Below are positions 1 through 8,668 of a stretch of 12,003 nucleotides of DNA, piece after piece (the first letter of the stretch is position 1; every line of letters starts with the position of its first letter). The notes under the pieces are model-generated. The model was not told where the DNA came from. It made no database searches and worked only from the letters and a program-made list of their open reading frames with translations. Made by a program: the position numbers and the translations under genes. This DNA comes from Isotricha intestinalis. Its lineage: Eukaryota; Ciliophora; Litostomatea; Vestibuliferida; Isotrichidae. The stretch is taken from assembly GCA_023807065.1 (NCBI GenBank), contig JAJJLU010001012.1, positions 1 to 12,003 of the forward strand, read 5' to 3'.

Positions 1-33
1 TAAAAATTAATTTTAAATATTATCAAAATTAAT

Positions 34-724
34 TTATTTAACTTTACTATAAGATAATAAAAGAGAACTTTTATCATCAAGAATTTCACAATTATCAAGT
101 TTCCAAAATGAAAGACATGATCACCAAAAACATTTTTACTTTCACTTTGAGAAATAATAGATGCTTTAATTAAAAATATTTTAGAAAATATATTTTCTTT
201 AAAGAAAGATTGATTAGAAGTTGTTCCTCCTTCTAATAAAACTTTATCAATTCCAAATAAACTTTTTAATTTTTTTAAAGAAATTTGTAAATCAATATTA
301 TTTTTTCCTGCAAAAATATAAAAATCTCCAATACTTTGTAAATAAGCAAGATAATCATCTTTTACTTCATCTTCAGCTAAAATAGTTATCATTTGACTTT
401 CTTGAGTTCTACCATAATCTTTCCAATAACAAAAGAAACCTTCTTTCCATTTACATTTACCATTTTTATCAATTAAAATACTGATGTAACCATTTTTTTT
501 CTGCTACAAAATCTCTTTTTTCTATTTTTGAATCTTTAAATTTTGATAAATCAATTGGTTCATTAAAATCAGATTTGAATGTTGCTCTTCCACTAAATAT
601 ACTTTTACAATTAAATGAATATTCTTTTTGAAAGTATATTTTAACCACATTGTTCTCCTTCTGGATTATCTAATCATTCACCTGTTGCTTTTTCATCCCA
701 TTCATTCAAATTATATTAATTCAT
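34..724 (-). pseudogene. RibD C-terminal / dihydrofolate-reductase-fold family protein, broken
   Basis: Read piecewise on the minus strand, this gives about 230 residues resembling the bacterial 'dihydrofolate reductase family' (RibD C-terminal fold), NAD(P)H-dependent reductases related to the riboflavin enzyme RibD. Recognisable segments in order are DEKATGE and LDNPEGE, SGRATFKSDF, KRDFVAEK, DDYLAYLQSIG, YIFAGK, and LFGIDKVLLEGGTTSNQSFF, the last matching the family's LLLEGG substrate/cofactor motif. The frame is broken by TGA at 674-676, a one-base excess near 641-646, a one-base excess in the T8 run at 493-500, and a one-base deficit at 100-102. If ATG at 722-724 is the start, TAA at 716-718 is a further stop. 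The expected first strand and SxDG-type motif are poorly preserved. The last frame ends at TAA 34-36, giving near-normal family length. Such genes are mainly bacterial, so a transferred gene that later decayed is inferred. Composition now matches its neighbours. Family call fairly sure; the true start is not. Confidence 0.75.
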
Positions 725-1621
725 TAAAAAAAAATATAATTAATTAACATAATATTTTTTGAGAAAAATAATTTTTATTCTTCAATAATTAATTCAGAGA
801 ATATATTAATATTGGATTTTCAAAAATTAACAAAAAAATTATTTTACAAAAAGGGAAATAAAATTTAATAATAATTTATATTGATGTTATTTATATAAAA
901 TCATAATAAAGGAAATTAAAAAATTAGTAGATAAAGAAAATAAAAAAATGAATTTATAACTTTTAATGCTTATTTCATTATTCTTTAAAAAAATTTTTGA
1001 AACATCAAAAAACACAAAAATTGTAATAAAATCAATCTAGAAAAATGTTTTTATTTTTGATTTTTTTGCTAAATATTATCATGAAACATTTGAAATCAAA
1101 TCAAAAAACCAAAGATAAAAAAAACTCCTTAATCTATTTTTTATTTTTTCTTCTCTCAAAAAAAGATTTTTAAAGAAAAATATTAAAAAAATTTTAACCT
1201 TTTTGATTTTGTTGAAAAATTTAGGAAAAATAAAAATAAAATATATAAAGAAAATTAAGGTAAACATTAATTTGTTAATACTTTAAATTTGAAGATATGC
1301 CAGGTCTATAATTTTAGTTGTTATTTCCTTTGCTTTTGTTTTAGGAATAAATCATATTAAAATAAATATAATATCATAAAAATTAAACTTAAATTATATT
1401 TTAATATCTAATAAAAAACATAAAAACAAATAAAAAAAAATGAAAAAAAATTGTGTATGAGTGTAATAACAATGAAAATAACTTCTATTTAAAAAGAAGG
1501 TTCTAAGAAATTTAAATAATATTTAAATATTTAAAATATAATATTTTAGAGAAAATTTTCCAAAAAAAATATTTAATATTTAGTCCATTCTTAAATTAAA
1601 ATCAAAAAAAAAGATTTTTTT
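725..1621. other. AT-rich intergenic region, no supportable gene
   Basis: About 900 bases of mostly A/T-run sequence between two minus-strand genes. It should hold the 3' flank of the calpain gene and the upstream region of the RibD-like pseudogene. I see no tRNA, no conserved protein segment and no clear promoter element. A 62-codon minus frame at 1079-1267 is only Phe/Ile/Lys low complexity. The less AT-rich patch at 1297-1355 does not translate into anything recognisable. Confidence 0.6.
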
Positions 1622-1623
1622 TT
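1604..1623. repeat. A9-GA-T9 palindrome at calpain 3' end
   Basis: Nine A, then GA, then nine T, overlapping the calpain stop codon (TAA at 1622-1624 on the minus strand). The arms could pair in RNA. In DNA this rich in A and T runs, such a palindrome can arise by chance. A role in 3'-end formation is only a possibility. Confidence 0.35.
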
Positions 1624-4600
1624 ATGCTAAATCAAACATAAATGAAATATTTTCATCATTAGGATCAATTGGTTTAACAAAGAAAACTTTTCTAGATTTA
1701 CCTCCAATTCTAAAAGGAATTTCAGTTTTAAAAGGATTATTAATTTCATTTAATCCAGTAAGAAGTAATTTTAATCTTAAAGAAGAACCATTATTTTCTA
1801 AACCAATATAATATCCTTCATCAACAGGTAAAATATATTGTTTTAAAGTTCCTTCTTTATCAATAGCATCACCATTTTGATTAAAAACTTCATCTTCATA
1901 ATTTTTTTTATCATCTTTCTTATTATCACTAATTCTACTTCCTCTATTTTTATTATTATCAGCATTTTGTTTTTTTTCTTCTTTAGGTTTTTCTTCTTCT
2001 TTCTTCTTTTTTTTTGTACTTGGTCTCGCAGAACTTTTCAAAGAATAATTAAAAACAGAACTAATAGCATAAGGCATATGAACAAATAATTCTGAATCAC
2101 CAGGTTCAATAACTTTAACAATAGAATTAGATTTATCTTCACCATCTTTTTCAAGATAAAAATCTCCACATCTTTCATTTCTAAAATTCATTGTATCTGT
2201 TAAAGTAACTTCATTATTTCCTTCACTATTATCAAATAAAACAAAAGTAAATGGAAATTCAGTGTTTATTGTTCTTTTACTTTGATAAACATATCCACCT
2301 GCATAACTTTGAGGAGTAATATATTTTTTAGCATAATCTTTTAAAGCATCTTTTAAACTTTTATTTAAATCCTTTTCTGTTTCTTGTTCTATTCCAACTG
2401 GATATTTAGAATAACAAGAAACTGTTTGTCCATGAAATTTATCTCCTGTAAATCTATAATTTACATCACTTATCAAATAATATGTTCCTTTATTTAAAAC
2501 TATATCAACAGCACAATTTTTTTGATTATTTGTATTTCCAATAATAAAATTATTATTTTCATCAATTAAAGTAAGAAAATGTAAAGAAGCTTTTTGATAA
2601 GTATTATCTTTTAAAATTAATCTTGGATTTTTTTGATGAATCATAATATAACAATGATTATCATCATTTTCATTAATTAACTTACTCATAATAGGTCCTT
2701 TATTCATAATATTTTTATCATAATGTTTGAAAGTATAAACAAAATCTTCATATAAATGACAAATACCTCCAATAATAAAATAAGTTAAAAAATCATTATA
2801 TCCCATCCAAAAAATACCTTCATCTTTTTTTTCAATAACTAACTCTTTTTTTAATTCTTCAGTCCAAAGTCTACTTCCATCACTCCAATCACCAGACCAT
2901 TCAGTATTACCCCAAGGATTTCTTAATTTAAGTAATCTAACATTATAACCTTTATAATTAATTTCTTTAATATTTAATATAGTATATGCATGTCCTGGAA
3001 CAAGACCTTTTTCTTCAAGATCTAAATTATAAGTGTCAGCTGAAGTACCTGCAGTCATAATAAAACCTTTATCTTCACTTTCTTTTAAATGTCTCCATAA
3101 TAATTCATTATCTATTTTACCTATTGAAAATTTTTCAGAATATGCATTTGTTATATGATCAAATACTTCATGTGGTTCTCCTCCTATAACTCTTGCATAA
3201 TTTCCATTTAATTTAGCCCATGCTTTTTCTAGTAAAACTACCCATAATTCATTTCCATTAGTTGAACTAAAAGAAAAATTTAAACCATAATTACCATAAC
3301 AAGGGAAATAATCATCAATTAAAACTAATTTCCAAACACCACTTAATCTATAATAACATCCATAACAATGTTCAACACATTTTTCTTTAATATAGAATAA
3401 TTTTTCAACTAATTTAGGGAATTTGCATAAAGCACAAATAGCAGATAAAAAATAACAATCACCTAAATTACCTTGAATAATATCATCATTAACAATACCA
3501 TCAAAGAAAACTTGATAATTTTTACTATTAAATATCTTTTCAGCACGAGCCCAAATTATTCTATTCCAATTATCTAATTCTTGAATATATAAATCACCAG
3601 GTAAAATCCATCTTCCATAATTATCTACTGGACATAAATTTTCTTTTATTGGTTTAAATAATTCATCATTATATAATTCACCTTTTTTACATATTTTCTG
3701 CTTTCTATATATTGGTGTATCTTTCGGTAATTCTATATTTGAAAATGATACTATATTTGTTTTTTCTTTATTTTTTTCCTCTTCTTTCTCACGTTTTTCT
3801 TCTATTTTCTTATTTTCTTCTTCTTTTAATTTCTGTCTCTCTTCCATTTCCTTTTTTAAATATTCATCTACATTAAAATTTGATGATTCTTCTAATTTTT
3901 TCTTCTGTTCTTTATTTAATGCTTCTATTATTGCATTTTTTTGCTTTAAAAGCTCATTATATAATTTCTTTAATTTTGGTTCTTCATCTGATGATGCAAC
4001 TGGAATCATTTTCTCTAATTGAGATAATTTGGCTTCAATTTCTGGAAGAGAATCCGATGATATTATTTTTTTTGGTTCTTCTTCTTCTTTTTTTTCTTCT
4101 TCCTTTTTTTCAGGTTCTTCTTTTTTTTCTTCCTTTTTTTTTGGTTCTTCTTTTTTTTCTGGTTCTTTTGTTCTTCTTCTACGAGATTCTTTTTTTTCTT
4201 CTTTTTTAGGTTCTTCCTTCTTTTCTGGTTCTGGTTCTTTTGTTCTTCTACGACGAGATTCTTTTTTTTCTTCTTTTTTAGGTTCTTCTTTTTTTGGTTC
4301 TTCTTCTTTTTTTTCTTCTTGTTTAGGTTCTTCTTCTTTTTTTTCTTCTTTTTTTGGTTCTTCTTCTTTTTTTTCTTCTTCTATTTTTACTATTTGTTGT
4401 TTATTTTCTTTTTCTTCTAATTCTTTTTTTCTTTTTATTTCTTCTTCTTCTAATTTCTTTAATTCTTCTAATTTTTGTAATTCTTCTTTTTTCTTTTTTT
4501 CTTCTAATTTCTTTTCTTCTTGTTCTAATCTTTTTTTCTTTTTTTCTTCATCTTTTCTTGCCTTTTCACTTTCTTCTTTTAATTTCTTTTCTTGATTTTC

Positions 4601-6850
4601 TAACTCTCTTTTTTTTCTTCTATCTTTTTCTTTTTTTATTTCTTCTTGCATTTTTTTTTCTTCTTCTTCTCTTTTTCTTTCATTTTCTTCTAAAAGAAAT
4701 TTTTCAGAAATAATTTTATTTTCTTCTTCTTTTCTTTTAATTTCATCTTCTAATTGTTTTTTTTCAAATTCTTTTCTTTTTAATTCTTCTTCTTTCATTA
4801 AAACAAGCATTTTATCTTCTTCTTCTTTTTTTTTTCTTTCATTTTCATTTTTTAAAAATTCTTCATGAGCTTTAGTAAGCATATTAACTATATTAGCATT
4901 TTCATTTAAAATTTCATATAATCTTACTTTTTCATCCATAGTATAAATAGAAGAATTACCTTGTTCTTCTAATCTAATATATGATAAAGCTTTAACAACA
5001 GCACCAATTTCTTTTAATATTAAAGCAGGAGAAGTTTTTTTTAATTTTTTAGATAATTCTTTCCATTTATCTTGATATTTAATATCTAATTGTCTTTTCT
5101 CTTCATTTGTTAATCTTCTTTGACCGTAATTATCATAATAATCATAATTAGGAAACATATTAAGGGGATTTGGAATAAAATTCATATTTGGAAAAAATGG
5201 TTGATTAAAAAAACCAAAACCTTGATTTTGAGGTTTTTCTTTTTGAGGATTCCATATATTTGAAAATTCATTAAATACATCTCCAAAATAATTTTGTAAT
5301 TCTTTTGGAGTTGAAAAACCATATCCTTGATTAGGCACATATACTTGTTTTTTTATTCTTTTTCTTCCTGCTTTTAAATATGTTGGATCTTCTTCTTTTA
5401 TTTCTTCTTCTTCATTTTCAATTTCTTCTTTTTTTTCATCTTCTTTTTTTTCTTTTTTTTCATCTTCTTTTTTTTCTTTTTTTTGTAATCTTGTTCTTCC
5501 TCCACTTTTTAATTTTGTTGGTTCACTTTTTAAAATTTCTTTAAAATTTTTACTTATTCTATTTCCAACATCTTTTACTAAATTACTGAAATTTTCTTTA
5601 TTAAATAAAAAGTCAGTAATATTTTTATCTCCTAAAAATTCCCCTGGTTTAATATTTTGAATATCATTAATAATTTTATCTTTAATAATATTTAAATCCT
5701 TTTTAATTTTCTTTCCAATTAAATTAAAATTACTTAAAAATTCATTATAATATTCAATAGCTTCTTTCATTAAATCAGCTTTATTAAACTTAAAGTCATT
5801 TGCTTTTTTACCTTTTCCAGGATTTATATGCCAAAATCTTTCTTTTATATGATATAAATCTTTATAAGTTTGTCCTTTAACTTCATCAATAAATCTAGGA
5901 TCAAAAAAGAAATAATCATCAATTAAAGGTTGAAACACTTGTTTATCAATTTCATTTTCATCTTCCATTTTTTCTAATAATTCTTCTTCATAAATTGGTT
6001 TATCTTCATCTAAATATTGTTGATTAATATCAACATCAACAATATATGGATTTGCTCTTTCATATTCAGAAAAATAAGGTTCTAAATAATTTAATTCATT
6101 ATCTTTTATTTCTGTTTTAACTGATTGTAATTGTTTTTTATATTCTCCAAAGAAAAATATTTTTCCTTTTGGATTTCCTATAAAACTTATTTTTCCAGAA
6201 CGACATTTAAATCCTAAGAAATTTATTCTTTCATCTATTGTTCCTAATAAATGTGTTATTCCATCTCTTGAATCATTATCAGGGAATTCATTTATATCAT
6301 TAAATTCTAATCTATTTAAATTTATTTCAAGAGGAATAAATAATTTATTTCCTTCTTCATTTTCTTCATTTGTTGGAAATAAATCAACTTTAAAAAAATC
6401 ATCATACATTATTTGAAAACCTTGAATTTTTTCTTTATTTACATCTGTAATAACTGAAAATTTACTTATTGATTTTTTTTTCTTTCCTTCTTTTGTTGAA
6501 AATTTTGTTCCTTCTAATTCTTTTTTTCCAACAAATCCAATATCATTTTTTAAACATTCATTAAAGAATAAATTAAAAAAATTTTGAGTATCTTGAGACA
6601 CTTTATTTTGTTTATAATTTAAATAACATTTTATCATTCTTCTAAATGTTATATATTTTCTTTTTGGACCAGAAATTTCTTGGAAGACAGTTTCTAAAGA
6701 TATATTTTTATCTTTGATTAAAGGACCAAAACATTCTTCAAAACGAGGAAATGAGGCCATGTCTTTGTATTGATCAAAAAAAAGATAATCTGTGTATATT
6801 TTTAATTTATTTATTTCATCTTCTGTAAGATCTAAATCTAATTTGCTCAT
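1622..6850 (-). CDS. Large calpain-family cysteine protease (C2 type), apparently active
   Basis: Intact 1742-residue frame, ATG to TAA, no intron. It is a papain-like calcium-linked protease that makes limited cuts in substrates. The catalytic core (about residues 1040-1345) has QGNLGDCYFLSA with Cys1132, GHAYTI with His1287 and RNPWG with Asn1311. The 155- and 24-residue spacings are nearly those of animal calpains. The conserved ELWVVLLEKAWAKLNG stretch lies between Cys and His. C-terminal to the core are beta-rich segments suggestive of calpain domain III/C2-like sandwiches (about 1375-1600), a short Lys/Glu-rich linker, and a last beta-rich block to 1742. No penta-EF-hand domain is seen. 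Residues 1-440 match no domain I can name (helical first, then beta-rich around 140-270). Residues about 450-503 and 663-930 are Lys/Glu-rich and coiled-coil-like, separated by an Asn/Pro/aromatic stretch. No signal peptide or membrane segment, so probably cytosolic or cytoskeletal. It is divergent from the PROPPIN locus, 641 bases away. Family call very sure; substrates unknown. Confidence 0.95.
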   Translation of the reverse strand: MSKLDLDLTEDEINKLKIYTDYLFFDQYKDMASFPRFEECFGPLIKDKNISLETVFQEISGPKRKYITFRRMIKCYLNYKQNKVSQDTQNFFNLFFNECLKNDIGFVGKKELEGTKFSTKEGKKKKSISKFSVITDVNKEKIQGFQIMYDDFFKVDLFPTNEENEEGNKLFIPLEINLNRLEFNDINEFPDNDSRDGITHLLGTIDERINFLGFKCRSGKISFIGNPKGKIFFFGEYKKQLQSVKTEIKDNELNYLEPYFSEYERANPYIVDVDINQQYLDEDKPIYEEELLEKMEDENEIDKQVFQPLIDDYFFFDPRFIDEVKGQTYKDLYHIKERFWHINPGKGKKANDFKFNKADLMKEAIEYYNEFLSNFNLIGKKIKKDLNIIKDKIINDIQNIKPGEFLGDKNITDFLFNKENFSNLVKDVGNRISKNFKEILKSEPTKLKSGGRTRLQKKEKKEDEKKEKKEDEKKEEIENEEEEIKEEDPTYLKAGRKRIKKQVYVPNQGYGFSTPKELQNYFGDVFNEFSNIWNPQKEKPQNQGFGFFNQPFFPNMNFIPNPLNMFPNYDYYDNYGQRRLTNEEKRQLDIKYQDKWKELSKKLKKTSPALILKEIGAVVKALSYIRLEEQGNSSIYTMDEKVRLYEILNENANIVNMLTKAHEEFLKNENERKKKEEEDKMLVLMKEEELKRKEFEKKQLEDEIKRKEEENKIISEKFLLEENERKREEEEKKMQEEIKKEKDRRKKRELENQEKKLKEESEKARKDEEKKKKRLEQEEKKLEEKKKKEELQKLEELKKLEEEEIKRKKELEEKENKQQIVKIEEEKKEEEPKKEEKKEEEPKQEEKKEEEPKKEEPKKEEKKESRRRRTKEPEPEKKEEPKKEEKKESRRRRTKEPEKKEEPKKKEEKKEEPEKKEEEKKEEEEPKKIISSDSLPEIEAKLSQLEKMIPVASSDEEPKLKKLYNELLKQKNAIIEALNKEQKKKLEESSNFNVDEYLKKEMEERQKLKEEENKKIEEKREKEEEKNKEKTNIVSFSNIELPKDTPIYRKQKICKKGELYNDELFKPIKENLCPVDNYGRWILPGDLYIQELDNWNRIIWARAEKIFNSKNYQVFFDGIVNDDIIQGNLGDCYFLSAICALCKFPKLVEKLFYIKEKCVEHCYGCYYRLSGVWKLVLIDDYFPCYGNYGLNFSFSSTNGNELWVVLLEKAWAKLNGNYARVIGGEPHEVFDHITNAYSEKFSIGKIDNELLWRHLKESEDKGFIMTAGTSADTYNLDLEEKGLVPGHAYTILNIKEINYKGYNVRLLKLRNPWGNTEWSGDWSDGSRLWTEELKKELVIEKKDEGIFWMGYNDFLTYFIIGGICHLYEDFVYTFKHYDKNIMNKGPIMSKLINENDDNHCYIMIHQKNPRLILKDNTYQKASLHFLTLIDENNNFIIGNTNNQKNCAVDIVLNKGTYYLISDVNYRFTGDKFHGQTVSCYSKYPVGIEQETEKDLNKSLKDALKDYAKKYITPQSYAGGYVYQSKRTINTEFPFTFVLFDNSEGNNEVTLTDTMNFRNERCGDFYLEKDGEDKSNSIVKVIEPGDSELFVHMPYAISSVFNYSLKSSARPSTKKKKKEEEKPKEEKKQNADNNKNRGSRISDNKKDDKKNYEDEVFNQNGDAIDKEGTLKQYILPVDEGYYIGLENNGSSLRLKLLLTGLNEINNPFKTEIPFRIGGKSRKVFFVKPIDPNDENISFMFDLA
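4060..4860 (-). repeat. Lys/Glu-rich low-complexity tract of the calpain gene
   Basis: The coding strand is almost pure purine (GAA, AAA, AAG codons), so the given strand is a long pyrimidine tract. It encodes residues about 663-930, alternating Lys- and Glu-rich segments likely to form a long charged helix or coiled coil. Forward-strand open frames here are Ser/Phe/Leu-only shadows of this tract. The reading frame survives many T6-T9 runs without a break. Confidence 0.85.
4161..4304 (-). repeat. Two tandem 72-base units encoding a 24-residue repeat
   Basis: Two adjacent copies, 4161-4232 and 4233-4304, share most bases. Each encodes a unit containing SRRRRTKEP flanked by KKEEPKKEEKKE. The unit is a whole number of codons, so copy number can change without breaking the frame. 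The RRRR cluster is a basic island in an otherwise mixed-charge region. Confidence 0.8.
5437..5484 (-). repeat. Two tandem 24-base units encoding KKEDEKKE
   Basis: The CATCTTC block recurs exactly 24 bases apart (5437 and 5461). On the minus strand this gives two adjacent eight-residue KKEDEKKE units, within the first charged segment of the calpain protein (about residues 450-503). It is a second in-frame expansion in the same gene. Confidence 0.7.
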
Positions 6851-7491
6851 TTTTAAGTTTTAGTTTTTTTATTATAATTTATTATTTTTTTTTATGAGTT
6901 TTATTTATATTTGATTGTTAAAAAAATTATTTTTAAAGATTTTTTTTTTTATTAATTTAAAAATTTAAATTTTAAAATTATTCAATTTTAATTATACAAC
7001 TTATTTGTTGTCTTAAAGGGAAAACAATAATAAGAATTAAATTCAATAAAAAAGATAAAAAAATATAGGGAATGAGAACATGTTTTAATTAATAAATAGA
7101 AAGTTATAATTTATTTTTATGATATTCAAACAAAAAAAATAATTAATTAAAGTAATAGTGAATTATTTAATTTGTTTTTTATTGATGAATTATATTAAAA
7201 TAATTGTATTGTTCTATAAAATTTCTTTCTATGATTTTTTAATCGTTTTTTGAAAGAAATCTCTGATTTTTATCGTTCTTTTATTTGAATAATTTTATAA
7301 AATAAGAAAAAAAGTATTTGTCATATTGCTTTTTATATATTTAAAATATGTAATTTAACAAAAATAACATAAAATAATATATCAACTATCTTTATAGAAA
7401 TTAAAAATAAATCAAAATTATTAATTGATGATTGACAAATAATTTAAAAAATATCAATTTTGAACATATGAAATAAAATTATTGTAAAATA
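6851..7491. promoter_or_regulatory. Divergent intergenic region, calpain / PROPPIN
   Basis: A 641-base A/T-rich gap between two outward-facing starts (calpain ATG at 6848-6850 on minus, PROPPIN ATG at 7492 on plus). It must hold the upstream regions of both genes, possibly shared. I see no defined promoter motif. The only notable structure is the inverted repeat at 7221-7260. The role is inferred from gene orientation only. Confidence 0.45.
7221..7260. repeat. 9-base inverted repeat in divergent spacer
   Basis: ATTTCTTTC at 7221-7229 is matched perfectly by GAAAGAAAT at 7252-7260, with a 22-base spacer. It sits near the middle of the spacer. It could be a dyad binding site or hairpin, but nine-base A/T-rich dyads also occur by chance. 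Confidence 0.4.
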
Positions 7492-8623
7492 ATGGATTAT
7501 GAATCTTCCACAAGTCAAGATGACAGTCTACTTTATATAACATTTAAGCCAGATTGTTTATATATAATAATAGGGACTCAAAGAGGTTTTAAAATATTTA
7601 ATGCAAATCCTTTAGAACTTCGTTATGAAAGAAGTAAAAAATAAAAAATATATAAAATAAAAAATATAGTTCTTGATGGTGGAATAGGAATAATAGAAAT
7701 GCTTTATAGAAGTAATATTTTTGCCTTAATAGGATGAGGAAAAAATCCAAAATTTACTCCAAACAAAGTAATATTATGGGATGATTACCAAACAAAAATA
7801 TTAACAGAATTTAAATTTCCCTTATCAGTTAAAAATGAAAAAATTAAAAAAAGATAAAATATTTGTAGTATGTGAACAAAAAATATATGTTAATTCAATG
7901 GATAAATATAAATTAATAGAATCAATAGATACATTTATAAATGCATTAGGAACAATAGGAATAAACACAGAAGAATCATTTACCATATTAGCATATCCTT
8001 CAAATCCAAAAGGATTTATGAAAGTAAAATATTATGAAAAATCATAAGAATTAACAATAAATGTTCATGATTCATTTTTAACATATATAGTAAAAAGTAA
8101 TGATGGAAATTTAATAGGAGTTTCAGCAGAAAAATGTCCTTTAATAAGAGTATTTTCAATAGAAAGAGGTGAATTTATAGAAGAATTTAGATTAAGTCAT
8201 ACATATATGAATATTAATTATTTAGTCTTTTCTCCTAATTCTGAATTTATGGGAGCTTGTTCTGATGGAGGAATTATTCATATTTGGTCTCTTGGTACTT
8301 GTTGGAAAATAGTAAAAGAAAAAGGAATTGAAATTGAAAATGTTAATATTAATGTTGATAATTTACCTATTAATAGAAAAAGCTTTTTAAGTTTCTTACC
8401 TAAATGTTTAACTGGAGGTGGTTTTGATAGTATGAAAAGTTTTGCTAAAGTTAAATTAAATGATGAACAGTCTATTTGTGCTTTTGATGAAAATAATATT
8501 ATTATTGCTGTTTCTAATACTGGAATTTATTATAAAGCTAAAATAGATCCTTTAAAAGGAGGACATTGTAGTATTTTTCAAGAAGAAGAATTTAATATTA
8601 AAAAGAAGAATGATTTCGATTAA
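7492..8623 (+). pseudogene. PROPPIN (Atg18/WIPI-type) beta-propeller, disrupted
   Basis: PROPPINs are seven-bladed WD40-like propellers that bind PI3P and PI(3,5)P2 on membranes and act in autophagy and endosomal traffic. Family landmarks in order are LYITFKPDCLYIIIGTQRGF, GGIGIIEMLYRSN, GKNPKFTPNKVILWDD, KIFVVCEQKIYV, SNPKGF, CPLIRVFSIERGEF, YLVFSPNSEFMGACSDGG, HIWSL, and a C-terminal KSICAF-like segment (QSICAFDENN). After removing the 36-nt intron and one extra base, the product would be about 364 residues, normal for the family, with native start and TAA stop. Lesions are TGA at 7735-7737 where a Gly of GGGKNP is expected, an extra A in the run at 7831-7835, and TAA at 8045-8047. The FRRG lipid-binding motif reads FRLS. 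Three lesions plus motif loss suggest a pseudogene. Sequence error or an unknown recoding is the alternative. Family call sure. Confidence 0.85.
7634..7669 (+). other. 36-nt phase-1 GT..AG intron in PROPPIN gene
   Basis: The stretch starts GTAAAAAATA, ends ATATAG and otherwise contains only A and T. It carries an in-frame TAA (7642-7644). Removing it joins AGA-A to TT and gives ..YERILDGGIGI.., the expected approach to the conserved GGIGI motif of PROPPINs. Retaining it would insert 12 codons including a stop exactly before that motif. Confidence 0.75.
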
Positions 8624-8668
8624 TTATTTTTTTATATTTTTTTTGTTTTTTTGAATAGGAAATTTAAA

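Noticed and set aside
640..724. Calreticulin/calnexin P-domain fragment (WDEKATGE..NPE)
   Set aside because: The stretch aligns better as the N-terminal TGxxL..PE.E part of the RibD-like family and joins to the rest of that gene after one frame correction.
1079..1267. 62-residue minus frame rich in Phe, Ile and Lys
   Set aside because: Low-complexity translation of A/T runs with no motif, signal or neighbour support. Open frames of this size are expected by chance.
4029..4713. Forward-strand Ser/Phe/Leu-rich open frames
   Set aside because: They are the antisense of the Lys/Glu-rich calpain tract, whose catalytic triad and 1742-residue frame show the true strand. The same applies to forward frames at 1877-2089 and 3880-4209.
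7735..7737. TGA as Cys or Trp (altered code) or Euplotes-type frameshifting
   Set aside because: The long intact frames use no TGA, the two TGA sites expect different residues, and the frame breaks are not at AAA-TAA sites read in frame.
7828..7872. Second intron GTTAAAAATG..TTTGTAG in the PROPPIN gene
   Set aside because: Removing it would delete the conserved KIFVV strand and give the wrong downstream frame. One extra A explains the shift better.
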